64,000 nt of DNA from assembly GCA_023450835.1 (NCBI GenBank), contig JAEXGM010000116.1:19801-83800 (forward strand). The letters run 5' to 3'. Under the pieces are notes generated by a model. It worked only from the letters and a program-made list of their open reading frames with translations, was not told the origin of the DNA and made no database searches. Numbering within the stretch: position 1 is the stretch's first letter; every line of letters begins with the position of its first letter. The stretch is from Bacillota bacterium (lineage in GTDB: Bacteria; Bacillota; Clostridia; Lachnospirales; Lachnospiraceae). The position numbers and the translations under genes were made by a program. Shown in pieces: positions 7,065 to 13,724 of the stretch.

Positions 7065-7646
7065 TTATTTTTGAAACATATCAATAATAGCTTTTGTGCT
7101 GGTTGCTATGGCTAATACAGTTCCTAGAGCACCACTTATAGATATTAGTATTGCAGTTAAATGTTCAAAGAAATATTTAAAACCAGTTGACTTGGTGGAG
7201 TTCGGAAATAATTTGGATGATAACTTATTAATGAATTTTAGAAATACTTTCCCAATCTGAAAGAGCTTAGTTAAAAAGTAGTAAGTTGCACCTACAGATA
7301 TAAATATAAATATTATATCAAAAATTAGAGGTGTCTTATTGTAGGTTAAACTTATAAACCAGTAATAGAAAGATAAGAAGGTTGCTAATAAAAAAATGCA
7401 AAATTTGCTGTATTCTATAACTGACTTATCTTTTTGTTTCATATCTAAAAATGGTATGAAATAAAAACCGATAAATAAACAAATTGTACTTAAAATACCA
7501 CGTTGGGTAAGAAGACTTTTAGATGTTGTATTAAAACCAAGTAAAAAAAGAAATAATGCAACGAAGAGAAAGCTAAAACTGAATACTGTAAGTTTTTCAT
7601 CGTCAGTAAATATATCTTTAAAAAATTTCATTAGTATTTTTTTCAT
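7065..7646 (-). CDS. polytopic membrane protein, probable cargo (193 aa)
   Basis: At least four hydrophobic segments (about residues 20-37, 50-66, 84-98 and 106-126) and a C-terminal one near 165-185 mark an integral membrane protein. The segments are Phe-rich and the gene is very AT-rich compared with its neighbours. AGGAGT precedes ATG 7646. It is transcribed against the phage operons from its own promoter, typical of a lysogenic conversion or superinfection-exclusion gene. No family is recognised. Confidence 0.6.
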   Translation of the reverse strand: MKKILMKFFKDIFTDDEKLTVFSFSFLFVALFLFLLGFNTTSKSLLTQRGILSTICLFIGFYFIPFLDMKQKDKSVIEYSKFCIFLLATFLSFYYWFISLTYNKTPLIFDIIFIFISVGATYYFLTKLFQIGKVFLKFINKLSSKLFPNSTKSTGFKYFFEHLTAILISISGALGTVLAIATSTKAIIDMFQK

Positions 7647-7679
7647 AAATTACTACTCCTAAATGTTGATAACAAATTA

Positions 7680-7707
7680 TTTATAATAGTGGTCTCCTGC
7701 ATAACAA
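7680..7707 (-). promoter_or_regulatory. putative promoter of the minus-strand membrane-protein gene
   Basis: On the minus strand TTGTTA (7702-7707) and TATAAA (7680-7685) are 16 bases apart, about 40 bases upstream of ATG 7646. This is a reasonable sigma-A match judged by eye. Confidence 0.4.
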
Positions 7708-7764
7708 AATAATTGATACTTTAAAGTACCAGAAACGGTATGAGAGAGACAGTGTATTGATTAA

Positions 7765-7860
7765 TCACTTTTTCTTGTTCTTCGACAAGAATCCGAAACA
7801 TGTTACTAAGAATTGTCCCCATAATATTAAAAGAGTTAAAACTTCGTAAGTTGTCATCAT
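7765..7860 (-). CDS. holin-like type I toxin (31 aa)
   Basis: The peptide starts MMTTYEVLTLLILWGQFLV, continues with a hydrophobic stretch and ends in a Lys-rich tail (SKNKKK). This matches the putative holin-like toxin pattern (YEhLpLhhhFGxF, single membrane helix, basic end; TxpA/BsrG-like small toxins). AAAGGGG lies about nine bases before ATG 7860. In characterised members an antisense RNA from the 3' side silences the mRNA; I could not find a convincing antisense promoter here. A second ATG at 7857 would shorten it by one residue. Confidence 0.7.
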   Translation of the reverse strand: MMTTYEVLTLLILWGQFLVTCFGFLSKNKKK

Positions 7861-7929
7861 ATACACCGTCCCCTTTCTATGTAGGAGACCTAAGTAGATT
7901 ATATTTCAAAATTGGTTAAATAGCAATAT

Positions 7930-8355
7930 ATGGAATTAAAGAAAGGAGAAAAGTTCCGGCCGGACAAAGGGTACCCTTTCTTTAAGGTTAAAATGGAAGA
8001 TGTAACAATTGATTTATTTGCCGGTGGCGGCGGTGTCGGTAATGGTGGAGAAAGAGCTTGGGGAAGGTATTTTACATATGCCATTAATCATGACCCTAAG
8101 GCAATCGCTGTTCATGCAATAAATCACCCTTATACTCAGCATTTTACAGAAGATATTATGAGGGTTAACCTTGGTAAATATCTTAAGTGGGGACAAAGAG
8201 TAAGTTTTATGTGGGCCAGCCCGGATTGTACTTCTCACTCCAACGCAAAAGGAAATAAGCCTATTGAGAGGGGATTAAGAATACTTCCTATGGGTGTTTG
8301 GAGGATGTGCAAGCAAATTTTTAAAGCAACAGGCAAGGTCCCGGAAGTAATATGA
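7930..8355 (+). CDS. C5 DNA methyltransferase, N-terminal part (141 aa)
   Basis: Holds motif I (DLFAGGGGVGNGG, SAM binding) and the catalytic motif IV region (SPDCTSHSNAKG, nucleophile Cys), in the form seen in phage cytosine methyltransferases. The frame stops at 8355, just before the ENV motif, which lies in the next frame beginning at 8352 (ATGA overlap). Either a single-base loss split one gene or the protein is made as two coupled parts. ATG 7993 (MEDVTIDLFAGG) is an alternative start, since ATG 7930 has no clear ribosome binding site. Confidence 0.8.
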   Translation: MELKKGEKFRPDKGYPFFKVKMEDVTIDLFAGGGGVGNGGERAWGRYFTYAINHDPKAIAVHAINHPYTQHFTEDIMRVNLGKYLKWGQRVSFMWASPDCTSHSNAKGNKPIERGLRILPMGVWRMCKQIFKATGKVPEVI

Positions 8356-9380
8356 TGGAAAACGTAAAGGAAATTCAGAAATGGGGACCGCTGGACGAAC
8401 ACAACCATCCGATTAAGTCAAGAGAAGGGGAATATTACAATAAGTTTATCAAGCTTATGAAAGCTTTCGGATATGAGTTTGAATTCCGTGTATTGGTTGC
8501 GGCAGACTATGGAGCCCATACAACAAGAGAACGCTGGTATGCACAATTTCGCTGTGACGGAAGGCCTATGGTGTGGCCTGATCAAACACATGCGAAGAAT
8601 GGTATACGCGGTTTAAAGACTTGGGAACCAATCAGTCAGGATATAGATTTTTCTGATTTGGGCGGTTCGATATTTACCAGAAAAGTCCCGTTGAAAGATA
8701 AAACTCTAAGCAGAATAGCCGCAGGAATAAAAAAGTTCGTAGTTGATGACCCGAACCGATTTATCCTTCCAGATAAATTAGCGGCACCCTTCCTGATACA
8801 ATACCATTCTGAAACAGTGAAAGGAGAAGTCAGGGGACAAAGTCTTAAAGAACCAATACAGACTATTGATACATCAAATAGATATGCATTAATTACCTGC
8901 TTTCTTTCAAAGTTTTATAAGACGGGTACTGGCCAGACAATTAATGAGCCAATACATACAATTACAACATCACCTGGACATTTTGCCTTAGTATCAGCCT
9001 TCCTGATTAAATATTATGGTCATGGAATAGGACAAAGCCTTAATGATCCAATTGGTACGATAGTTACAAAAGATCGGTTCGGACTGGTCCTGGTGGTAAT
9101 AGATGGTGTGACCTACCAAATAGTTGATATATGGTTCCGGATGCTGAAACCTGAAGAGTTAAAACTAGGGCAGGGATTTTCTAAGGATTATATCATCGAT
9201 TTTAAAATGCCAAATGGGAAGACATATCCTAAGAGTGAGCAGGTGGCACGTATCGGGAATAGTGTTGTTCCAATAATGGCAGAGAAACTTTGTTATGCGG
9301 CATGTCCGTATTTAAAGGTTGGTGAGAGAATGCCAAACATGAGGATAGATTATAGTCAGTCACAACTTAGGTTTGCGTAA
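8352..9380 (+). CDS. C5 DNA methyltransferase, C-terminal part (342 aa)
   Basis: Begins MMENVKEIQKWGPL, the ENV motif (VI) that normally follows PEVI without a break, then AADYGAHTTRERWYAQFR (motif VIII, R-RE), the target-recognition region with repeated GQSLNDPI/GQTINEPI-type segments, and motifs IX-X (ARIGNSVVPIMAEKLCYA). Together the two frames make a full-length phage methyltransferase. Such enzymes protect phage DNA from restriction or mark it for packaging. The recognition region contains three imperfect copies of a segment ending in P-I-TI-T, usual for the family. Confidence 0.85.
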   Translation: MMENVKEIQKWGPLDEHNHPIKSREGEYYNKFIKLMKAFGYEFEFRVLVAADYGAHTTRERWYAQFRCDGRPMVWPDQTHAKNGIRGLKTWEPISQDIDFSDLGGSIFTRKVPLKDKTLSRIAAGIKKFVVDDPNRFILPDKLAAPFLIQYHSETVKGEVRGQSLKEPIQTIDTSNRYALITCFLSKFYKTGTGQTINEPIHTITTSPGHFALVSAFLIKYYGHGIGQSLNDPIGTIVTKDRFGLVLVVIDGVTYQIVDIWFRMLKPEELKLGQGFSKDYIIDFKMPNGKTYPKSEQVARIGNSVVPIMAEKLCYAACPYLKVGERMPNMRIDYSQSQLRFA

Positions 9381-9401
9381 ATAAGACAGGAGGAAGCAAT
9401 C

Positions 9402-9578
9402 ATGCGATTGATTTATACGGTTGATATTGATCAAGATTTTGAATACCTAGATAATTATTTGGAATTATTGGAAGCTGTTACAGAGGAGGAATTCGGTTGT
9501 AATGTTGTACGTAGTAAGCTTGAAACGCCGGATGAAATAATTTCTAAAGGTGAATGGGAGGAAGAGGTGCCAGAGTGA
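9402..9578 (+). CDS. small acidic hypothetical protein (58 aa)
   Basis: ATG 9402 follows AGGAGGAAGC (ideal ribosome binding site). The product begins MRLIYTVDIDQDFEYLDNYL and is strongly acidic with one Cys. Its stop overlaps the GTG start of the next gene (GTGA). No family is recognised. Placed after the methyltransferase, it may be a small partner or an anti-restriction-type acidic protein, but nothing in the sequence shows that. Confidence 0.6.
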   Translation: MRLIYTVDIDQDFEYLDNYLELLEAVTEEEFGCNVVRSKLETPDEIISKGEWEEEVPE

Positions 9579-9802
9579 GAAAAAAGAAAGCAGTATCTGC
9601 GGGTATCAAGCAGCTGAGCATGGATGAGAAATGCGCTACCTGTGGCAACATTATTCCTTTTGGCATTTCAATGATGCGTAATACATATAAGTTTAAGCGG
9701 CAGAAGAACGGCAAGATGAGATATTACTGCAAGTACAGCTGCCAGACTGAAGATGAAAAGAAGGACCCGCCGGACAAGAGAAGAAAATGGAATAAAATTT
9801 GA
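9575..9802 (+). CDS. small zinc-finger-like basic protein (75 aa)
   Basis: GTG 9575 has GAGG seven bases upstream and overlaps the previous stop. Lys/Arg-rich, with CATC near residue 22 and CKYSC near residue 53, a likely four-Cys metal site, and a basic C-terminus. It probably binds nucleic acid; no family is recognised. An upstream in-frame ATG (9554) would place the start inside the preceding gene with a poorer site. Confidence 0.55.
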   Translation: MRKKKAVSAGIKQLSMDEKCATCGNIIPFGISMMRNTYKFKRQKNGKMRYYCKYSCQTEDEKKDPPDKRRKWNKI

Positions 9803-9831
9803 AATAATTGACGAACATTGACAACTGAATA

Positions 9832-9860
9832 TTGATAGTTGGTAGAAAATGATGTATCCT
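9832..9860 (+). promoter_or_regulatory. putative promoter of the DUF4062 gene
   Basis: TTGATA (9832-9837) and TATCCT (9855-9860) are 17 bases apart, about 30 bases before the start codon. Three TTGAC/TTGAT steps (9809, 9819, 9832) lie in this stretch and could be a regulator site. Confidence 0.4.
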
Positions 9861-9888
9861 TATCCTAAGAATACGGATGGAGGACAGT

Positions 9889-10860
9889 ATGGATAAGAGA
9901 TACCAAGTCTTTATAAGTTCAACGTTTAATGATTTAATAGAGGAAAGGAAAGCAATAATTGAGACTTTACTAAAAGCGAAATATATTCCAGCTGGAATGG
10001 AAATGTTTTCAGCCTCTAATGATGAGCAATTTATATATATAAAAAAAATAATTGACGATTGTGATTATTATATACTTATCATGGGGGGGAGATATGGGTC
10101 AATAAATTCATCCACAGGGAAGAGTTTTACTGAACAAGAATATGATTATGCAATATCTAAGAATATTCCCGTTTTAGTGTTTTTACATGATAATCCTTTT
10201 AGTTTACCCTATGAAAAGAGAGATGATAAAAATAGGGAGCCGTTTGAACTATTTAGGGAAAAAGCTTCAAAAAACAGGTTATGTAAAATGTGGAACAATA
10301 CTGTAGACCTTATTTCTACTATTGTTATAAGTTTAGTTGAAGAAAGTGCAGAAAATCCTCAGCTTGGATGGATTCGTGGAAGTACTTATGATAGTGTTGA
10401 TTTATTATCTCAGATTAATATATTGAGAATAGAAAATGAATTACATAAAAAAGAAATTGAAAGATTAAATCGTATTAGTTATATAGATAATATTCATGAC
10501 GAAGATTTAGCATCTGGAAGTGATAAGTATTTGATAAAAGGTATAGGTTATCAAGACAAGGTCTTTTATAAGGGTTTTACTTGGGATGAAATATTCTCTG
10601 CTATTGGACCATATCTAGTTTCTAGCTGTAACTACAAAGAGTTTTGTAACCATTTGGATGAAGCAATAAATTCAATATCAGATCTCTATTACCATCAAAT
10701 TAATAGTAATTGTGAGCAAACCATAAAAATACAATTACAAGCGCTAGGCTTACTTGATGTTGAATTAGTTAACGTAGGAGATAAAAATATTGAATTAATA
10801 AGATTAACCTCCAGAGGTGAAAGATATCTAATTCAAATCAAATCTATTAAAAAGAAATAA
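9889..10860 (+). CDS. DUF4062 (TIR-like) domain protein, candidate defence gene (323 aa)
   Basis: Residues 1-110 match DUF4062 (KRYQVFISSTFNDLIEERKA, then YILIMGGRYGS and SFTEQEYDYAI), a TIR-like fold seen at the N-terminus of bacterial NTPases and candidate antiviral proteins. The middle (about 180-200) is a short coiled coil. The C-terminal region (220-323) looks like a winged helix (IKIQLQALGLLDVELV, LTSRGERYL). GGAGG precedes ATG 9889. The gene has its own promoter and a strong terminator and is more AT-rich than its neighbours, all signs of independent cargo. The antiviral role is inference from family and context. Confidence 0.75.
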   Translation: MDKRYQVFISSTFNDLIEERKAIIETLLKAKYIPAGMEMFSASNDEQFIYIKKIIDDCDYYILIMGGRYGSINSSTGKSFTEQEYDYAISKNIPVLVFLHDNPFSLPYEKRDDKNREPFELFREKASKNRLCKMWNNTVDLISTIVISLVEESAENPQLGWIRGSTYDSVDLLSQINILRIENELHKKEIERLNRISYIDNIHDEDLASGSDKYLIKGIGYQDKVFYKGFTWDEIFSAIGPYLVSSCNYKEFCNHLDEAINSISDLYYHQINSNCEQTIKIQLQALGLLDVELVNVGDKNIELIRLTSRGERYLIQIKSIKKK

Positions 10861-10874
10861 TGAACTTAGTATCG

Positions 10875-10907
10875 CTACCAACTATCAAATCAGTTGGTAG
10901 TTTTTTT
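10875..10907 (+). terminator. rho-independent terminator after the DUF4062 gene
   Basis: CTACCAACT (10875-10883) pairs perfectly with AGTTGGTAG (10892-10900) around an 8-base loop, followed by seven T's. Confidence 0.85.
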
Positions 10908-10931
10908 GTACACAAAATTAAGGAGAATTTC

Positions 10932-11084
10932 ATGAAAGATAAAATCAAGAGTTACATAGAGCTGTTATTCCAGGCTGTTTTACCTGGTGCAGGAGTAATG
11001 ATTGGAAATGGCCATGATAGCAGCTGTGACAAAGATTCTTTAAGAAAGAGGATTGGCCAGGTTATCCTACTGGCCGTATTATGA
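10932..11084 (+). CDS. small hypothetical protein (50 aa)
   Basis: ATG 10932 follows AAGGAGAATTTC, a good ribosome binding site. The peptide begins MKDKIKSYIELLFQAVLPGAG, has a central hydrophilic loop with two Cys/His positions and a short hydrophobic C-terminus. No family is recognised. It lies between the terminator of the DUF4062 gene and the late regulator. Confidence 0.45.
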   Translation: MKDKIKSYIELLFQAVLPGAGVMIGNGHDSSCDKDSLRKRIGQVILLAVL

Positions 11085-11097
11085 AAAAAATTATGTT

Positions 11098-11162
11098 AGC
11101 AAGGTGGGGAACCTTGTTGTTATCTTATGAAATAGTATACCGGGAATTTGTGTCCTGGGTAT
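11098..11162 (+). repeat. two adjacent stem-loops upstream of the late regulator
   Basis: CAAGGT (11100-11105) pairs with ACCTTG (11111-11116). A second imperfect stem forms between ATACCGGGA (11137-11145) and TCCTGGGTAT (11153-11162). They occupy the leader of the ArpU-like gene; no clear T-tract follows either. They could be structured 5' UTR or regulator sites. Confidence 0.35.
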
Positions 11163-11203
11163 GAAGCAGTTTTAAAAATTTGCGAACAGAAAGAGGTGAG
11201 AGT

Positions 11204-11701
11204 ATGAATCAAGATACAGTTGATCAAATAGCATCCAAGGCAGCTAAAAAAGCTTTAGATGAGTTTAGGACAGAGAATCGAAAGCAAAAGCGTTACGATA
11301 TAAAGAAAAGAACTAGAAAGCTTATGGCGAATTATAACAGTATTAAGGACCATGTTGACAAGGGAGTGTCTGAAGTATTAGAGGCCGAGATTGATTTTAC
11401 ACAAGAGGAGCTTAATGAAGATGATCTTTATATAGCAAGTATCCGTAGAAGTCGTATAAGAAGCTTAATAATGGTTGCACATATAGAACGATGTTTAGTA
11501 CTTCTTGAGGCTGAGCAGGAGAGAAAGGGAACACCTGAAAAATATAGAGTATTCTGTGGACATTATGTGGCAGATATATCATATGAGGAGTTATCAAGAG
11601 ACTCTTCTTGTGATGAGAGAACAGCGAGAAGGTGGGTAACTGAACTGGAAGGTCTGATTTCAGTATACTTATTTGGCATAGATGGCTTTAATTTGGACTG
11701 A
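11204..11701 (+). CDS. ArpU/RinA-like late gene regulator (165 aa)
   Basis: N-terminal basic helices are followed by a C-terminal sigma-factor-like helix-turn-helix (DISYEELSRDSSCDERTARRW, ending in LISVYLFG), the signature of ArpU/RinA phage late transcription regulators. These activate packaging and morphogenesis genes in Gram-positive phages. GAGGTGAG upstream supports ATG 11204. Just downstream are TGACA/TGTCA inverted motifs (11710-11725), and a similar pair lies before the terminase (15238-15262); these are natural candidates for its binding sites. Confidence 0.75.
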   Translation: MNQDTVDQIASKAAKKALDEFRTENRKQKRYDIKKRTRKLMANYNSIKDHVDKGVSEVLEAEIDFTQEELNEDDLYIASIRRSRIRSLIMVAHIERCLVLLEAEQERKGTPEKYRVFCGHYVADISYEELSRDSSCDERTARRWVTELEGLISVYLFGIDGFNLD

Positions 11702-11709
11702 CAGAATCG

Positions 11710-11754
11710 TGACAAATTGCTGTCATTTACATGTCAACAGAACCGATTTATAAT
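11710..11754 (+). promoter_or_regulatory. strong promoter with TGACA-N6-TGTCA operator
   Basis: TTTACA (11726-11731) and TATAAT (11749-11754) have a 17-base spacer. TGACA-N6-TGTCA lies at 11710-11725, and a further TGTCA sits inside the spacer (11732-11736). The start point would fall near 11761. The motifs right after the ArpU-like gene suggest control by that protein, which is inference. Confidence 0.6.
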
Positions 11755-11760
11755 ATCAGT

Positions 11761-11873
11761 ATGGAACTCTGTACAGAGCTTCCTCCTACGGCTGCCGGTC
11801 TCACTGACTGGTGATTGATTGCTTTCAATACACTTATTTATAGACACGTCTGAAATATAGGGCGTGTCTTTTT
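11761..11873 (+). ncRNA. candidate ~110-nt small RNA or leaderless micro-ORF
   Basis: A strong promoter upstream and an intrinsic terminator at 11842-11873 define a transcript of about 110 nt. Its 5' end folds as GGAACTCTG/CAGAGCTTCC. An ATG at the predicted start point opens a 17-codon frame (MELCTELPPTAAGLTDW). It may therefore be a regulatory RNA, a leaderless peptide or both. No known family is recognised. It is separated from the TIR gene by the terminator. Confidence 0.4.
11842..11873 (+). terminator. rho-independent terminator
   Basis: AGACACG (11842-11848) pairs with CGTGTCT (11863-11869) and is followed by a T-run (11869-11873). It ends the small transcript and insulates the TIR gene promoter. 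Confidence 0.75.
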
Positions 11874-11876
11874 GTG

Positions 11877-11905
11877 TTGCATAATATTGGAATAAGGTAT
11901 ATAAT
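11877..11905 (+). promoter_or_regulatory. strong sigma-A promoter of the TIR gene
   Basis: TTGCAT (11877-11882) and TATAAT (11900-11905) are 17 bases apart, 34 bases before the TIR start. A dedicated promoter directly behind a terminator is typical of constitutively expressed prophage cargo. Confidence 0.75.
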
Positions 11906-11938
11906 GGGAAAAAATACCTAGAGGATGGGAGGAAGTTT

Positions 11939-12745
11939 ATGTTTTCTAGTTTTAAATTAAGCATAACAAGTGATTTTTTTAATGGATCTGAGACTAATCA
12001 AGATATTGTTTCAAAATACGAATGCGACAAAGAGTCAATAAGAGGAAAATTGTATGAAATCATCTATGGTAAAGATTATATAGATGGCACATTATTGCAA
12101 GAATTATGGTTCCCTCAAACAAAATCTAATATATTTATCTCTCATTCTCATAAAGATGAAAAACTAGCAATTCAACTAGCAGGTTGGTTATGGGATAATT
12201 TTAGGTTAAGGACATTTATTGATTCCAGTGTATGGGAATATGCTGATGACTTAATTAAAAAATTAGATGATGATCATAGCATTATAAGCCAAGATAAGAA
12301 TAATACATTATATGACTATAGTATTTGTCATTGTACATGCAGTCATGTTTACTTAATGTTAACTAACGCATTAACAAAGATGATGGATAAAACTGAGTGT
12401 TTAATATTCTTAAATTCTGAAAATTCATTATCACATGATGAGTACATGAAAAAAGAAAATACGAGATCCCCTTGGATATATACAGAATTAGAGTTAGCTA
12501 AAATGATAAAGCGTAGAGACTTAGACTATTACAGAAAAGAAAAATGGATAGAACATAAATTTGCTAATGAAAGCGCTAATCTTGATATACGATACGATAT
12601 TGATACAGGTGATCTTATTAATATAGACCATAAGGACTTGAAGGATTGGGCAGGTTTGAGTAAAAGTGAATTTGAATTTCCTTTAACAACTTTGTATAAA
12701 ATTAAGAAAAAAGAAATGGAAAAGATAGGAGTACTGCTTGGATAA
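11939..12745 (+). CDS. TIR-domain protein, candidate anti-phage effector (268 aa)
   Basis: The TIR fold begins at about residue 62 with strand A (NIFISHSHKDEKLA), followed by GWLWDNFRLRTFIDSS. After a 50-residue insertion, ECLIFLNSE and SPWIYTELELAKM (177-189) carry the conserved Glu expected for NAD-hydrolysing or signalling TIR enzymes. Residues 1-60 are a separate N-terminal region. GGGAGGAAG precedes ATG 11939. The gene overlaps the downstream membrane-protein gene by eight bases and has its own promoter, so the two probably act together. Base composition is more AT-rich than the phage core. Activity is inferred from the family. Confidence 0.8.
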   Translation: MFSSFKLSITSDFFNGSETNQDIVSKYECDKESIRGKLYEIIYGKDYIDGTLLQELWFPQTKSNIFISHSHKDEKLAIQLAGWLWDNFRLRTFIDSSVWEYADDLIKKLDDDHSIISQDKNNTLYDYSICHCTCSHVYLMLTNALTKMMDKTECLIFLNSENSLSHDEYMKKENTRSPWIYTELELAKMIKRRDLDYYRKEKWIEHKFANESANLDIRYDIDTGDLINIDHKDLKDWAGLSKSEFEFPLTTLYKIKKKEMEKIGVLLG

Positions 12746-13139
12746 GAAAATAAAACATTTGGAAATGATTCAAAATATTATTGCAAGGTTAGGCACTAAT
12801 TCATTCAATTTAAAAGGTTGGGCAGTGACTCTAGCTGTTGGTGTAATTGCATTAATTAATAAAGATTTGAATAAGTCATATATGTTAGTAGCGTATATTC
12901 CATTAGTTGCATTCTGGCTTTTAGGAGCATATTACCTCTATCTGGAAAAACTATATAGGGAATTATATAAAATGGTATTAAACAAAAAAGAGAATGAAAT
13001 AGATTTTGACATGAATATAGGCAGTATTAAAATAAATAGATTTTTATTATACTTGAAAAGTCTAAAGTCACCTTCACAATCAATTTTATATCTCTCAGTA
13101 ATTATATTACTTAGCATTGTTTTACTTCTTGTAAAGTAG
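12738..13139 (+). CDS. small membrane protein coupled to the TIR gene (133 aa)
   Basis: TTG 12738 lies six bases after AGGAG, inside the end of the TIR gene. An N-terminal amphipathic helix (residues 6-20) is followed by two membrane helices (about 27-42 and 48-69), a cytoplasmic charged loop (70-110) and a C-terminal membrane helix (112-132). I know of similar small proteins beside TIR genes but cannot name a family. It may be the membrane effector or anchor of the TIR protein. A terminator follows, closing a two-gene unit. Confidence 0.7.
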   Translation: MDKKIKHLEMIQNIIARLGTNSFNLKGWAVTLAVGVIALINKDLNKSYMLVAYIPLVAFWLLGAYYLYLEKLYRELYKMVLNKKENEIDFDMNIGSIKINRFLLYLKSLKSPSQSILYLSVIILLSIVLLLVK

Positions 13140-13149
13140 ATAGAGTTAG

Positions 13150-13173
13150 GAATCCTGTAATGGGTTCTTTTTT
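13150..13173 (+). terminator. rho-independent terminator after the TIR/membrane pair
   Basis: GAATCC (13150-13155) pairs with GGGTTC (13162-13167, one G-T pair) around a 6-base loop, followed by six T's. Confidence 0.65.
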
Positions 13174-13193
13174 GGAAACAAGGTGAGCCTTGA

Positions 13194-13304
13194 ATGGCAT
13201 TAACAGATAAACAAAAGTTATTTGCAGATGAATATTTGATAGACCTTAATGCTACCAGGGCTTATTTGACAGAAAATAACTTATGTTGTATTATGACCTC
13301 ATAA
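13194..13304 (+). pseudogene. truncated xtmA-type terminase small subunit
   Basis: ATG 13194 opens with MALTDKQKLFADEYLIDLNA followed by TRAY, the typical N-terminus of xtmA/P27-type small terminases. The similarity ends after about 28 residues and the frame stops at residue 36. The intact packaging genes downstream belong to the unrelated lambda Nu1/GpA type, so this is a relic of a replaced packaging module. A second, even shorter relic begins at ATG 13546. Confidence 0.7.
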
Positions 13305-13335
13305 AATATTAGGTGAATGTAATTAAGGATAATGA

Positions 13336-13506
13336 TTATACATAAATCATTGTAAGGAAGAGATTAAGAACGCTGATGAGGTAATAGAAGATGTTAAAGA
13401 AGCAAGAACGAAAAGCTGGAAAGTCTCTCCTCTTGATGATGTTGAAAGTAATGCAAAAGCAGTTAAACAAGTTTATGAAACAATTTTGGAAGAAGAGTCT
13501 CACTAG
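13336..13506 (+). pseudogene. open reading fragment without a start codon
   Basis: An open stretch of 56 codons without a plausible start, ending KAVKQVYETILEEESH. Its content (NADEVIEDVKEART, SPLDDVESNAKA) looks like a real acidic C-terminus of an unrecognised protein. It lies between the two terminase relics and its end forms a terminator, so it is probably the tail of a deleted gene. Confidence 0.45.
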
Positions 13507-13516
13507 AGACTCTTTT
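13495..13516 (+). terminator. rho-independent terminator
   Basis: GAGTCTC (13495-13501) pairs perfectly with GAGACTC (13506-13512) around ACTA, followed by TTTTCTT. It overlaps the stop codon of the gene fragment. Confidence 0.7.
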
Positions 13517-13724
13517 CTTATTTGAGGAATAGCGAGGTGAGCCTGATGACATTAACAGATAATATAAGTTGATTACTAATTAAATAGCTGATAATATGAG
13601 AATTAAATTAGTTATATTATTTGTATTAAGTTAATCACGAACATTGTTTAATTACTACAATATTCATTGATATAAATAAATCACCTAAATAATACCCAAT
13701 ATTATTCGAAAGGTGATGATTAAC

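Larger units (their letters stand above)
13181..13562 (+). repeat. direct repeat bracketing terminase small-subunit remnants
   Basis: A 28-30 bp segment containing a ribosome binding site, ATG and the codons for (A/T)LTDK or (A/T)LTDN is present at 13181-13210 and again at 13535-13562 with few differences. The roughly 350 bp between them hold gene fragments only. This looks like the footprint of a duplication or insertion followed by decay. Confidence 0.6.

Noticed and set aside
7669..7700. Plus-strand antitoxin promoter for the small toxin
   Set aside because: A TATAAT is present at 7682-7687 but no acceptable -35 box stands at the right distance.
11939..13139. Thoeris system
   Set aside because: The TIR protein could be ThsB-like, but the partner has no SIR2, Macro or SLOG domain, so the name is not justified.
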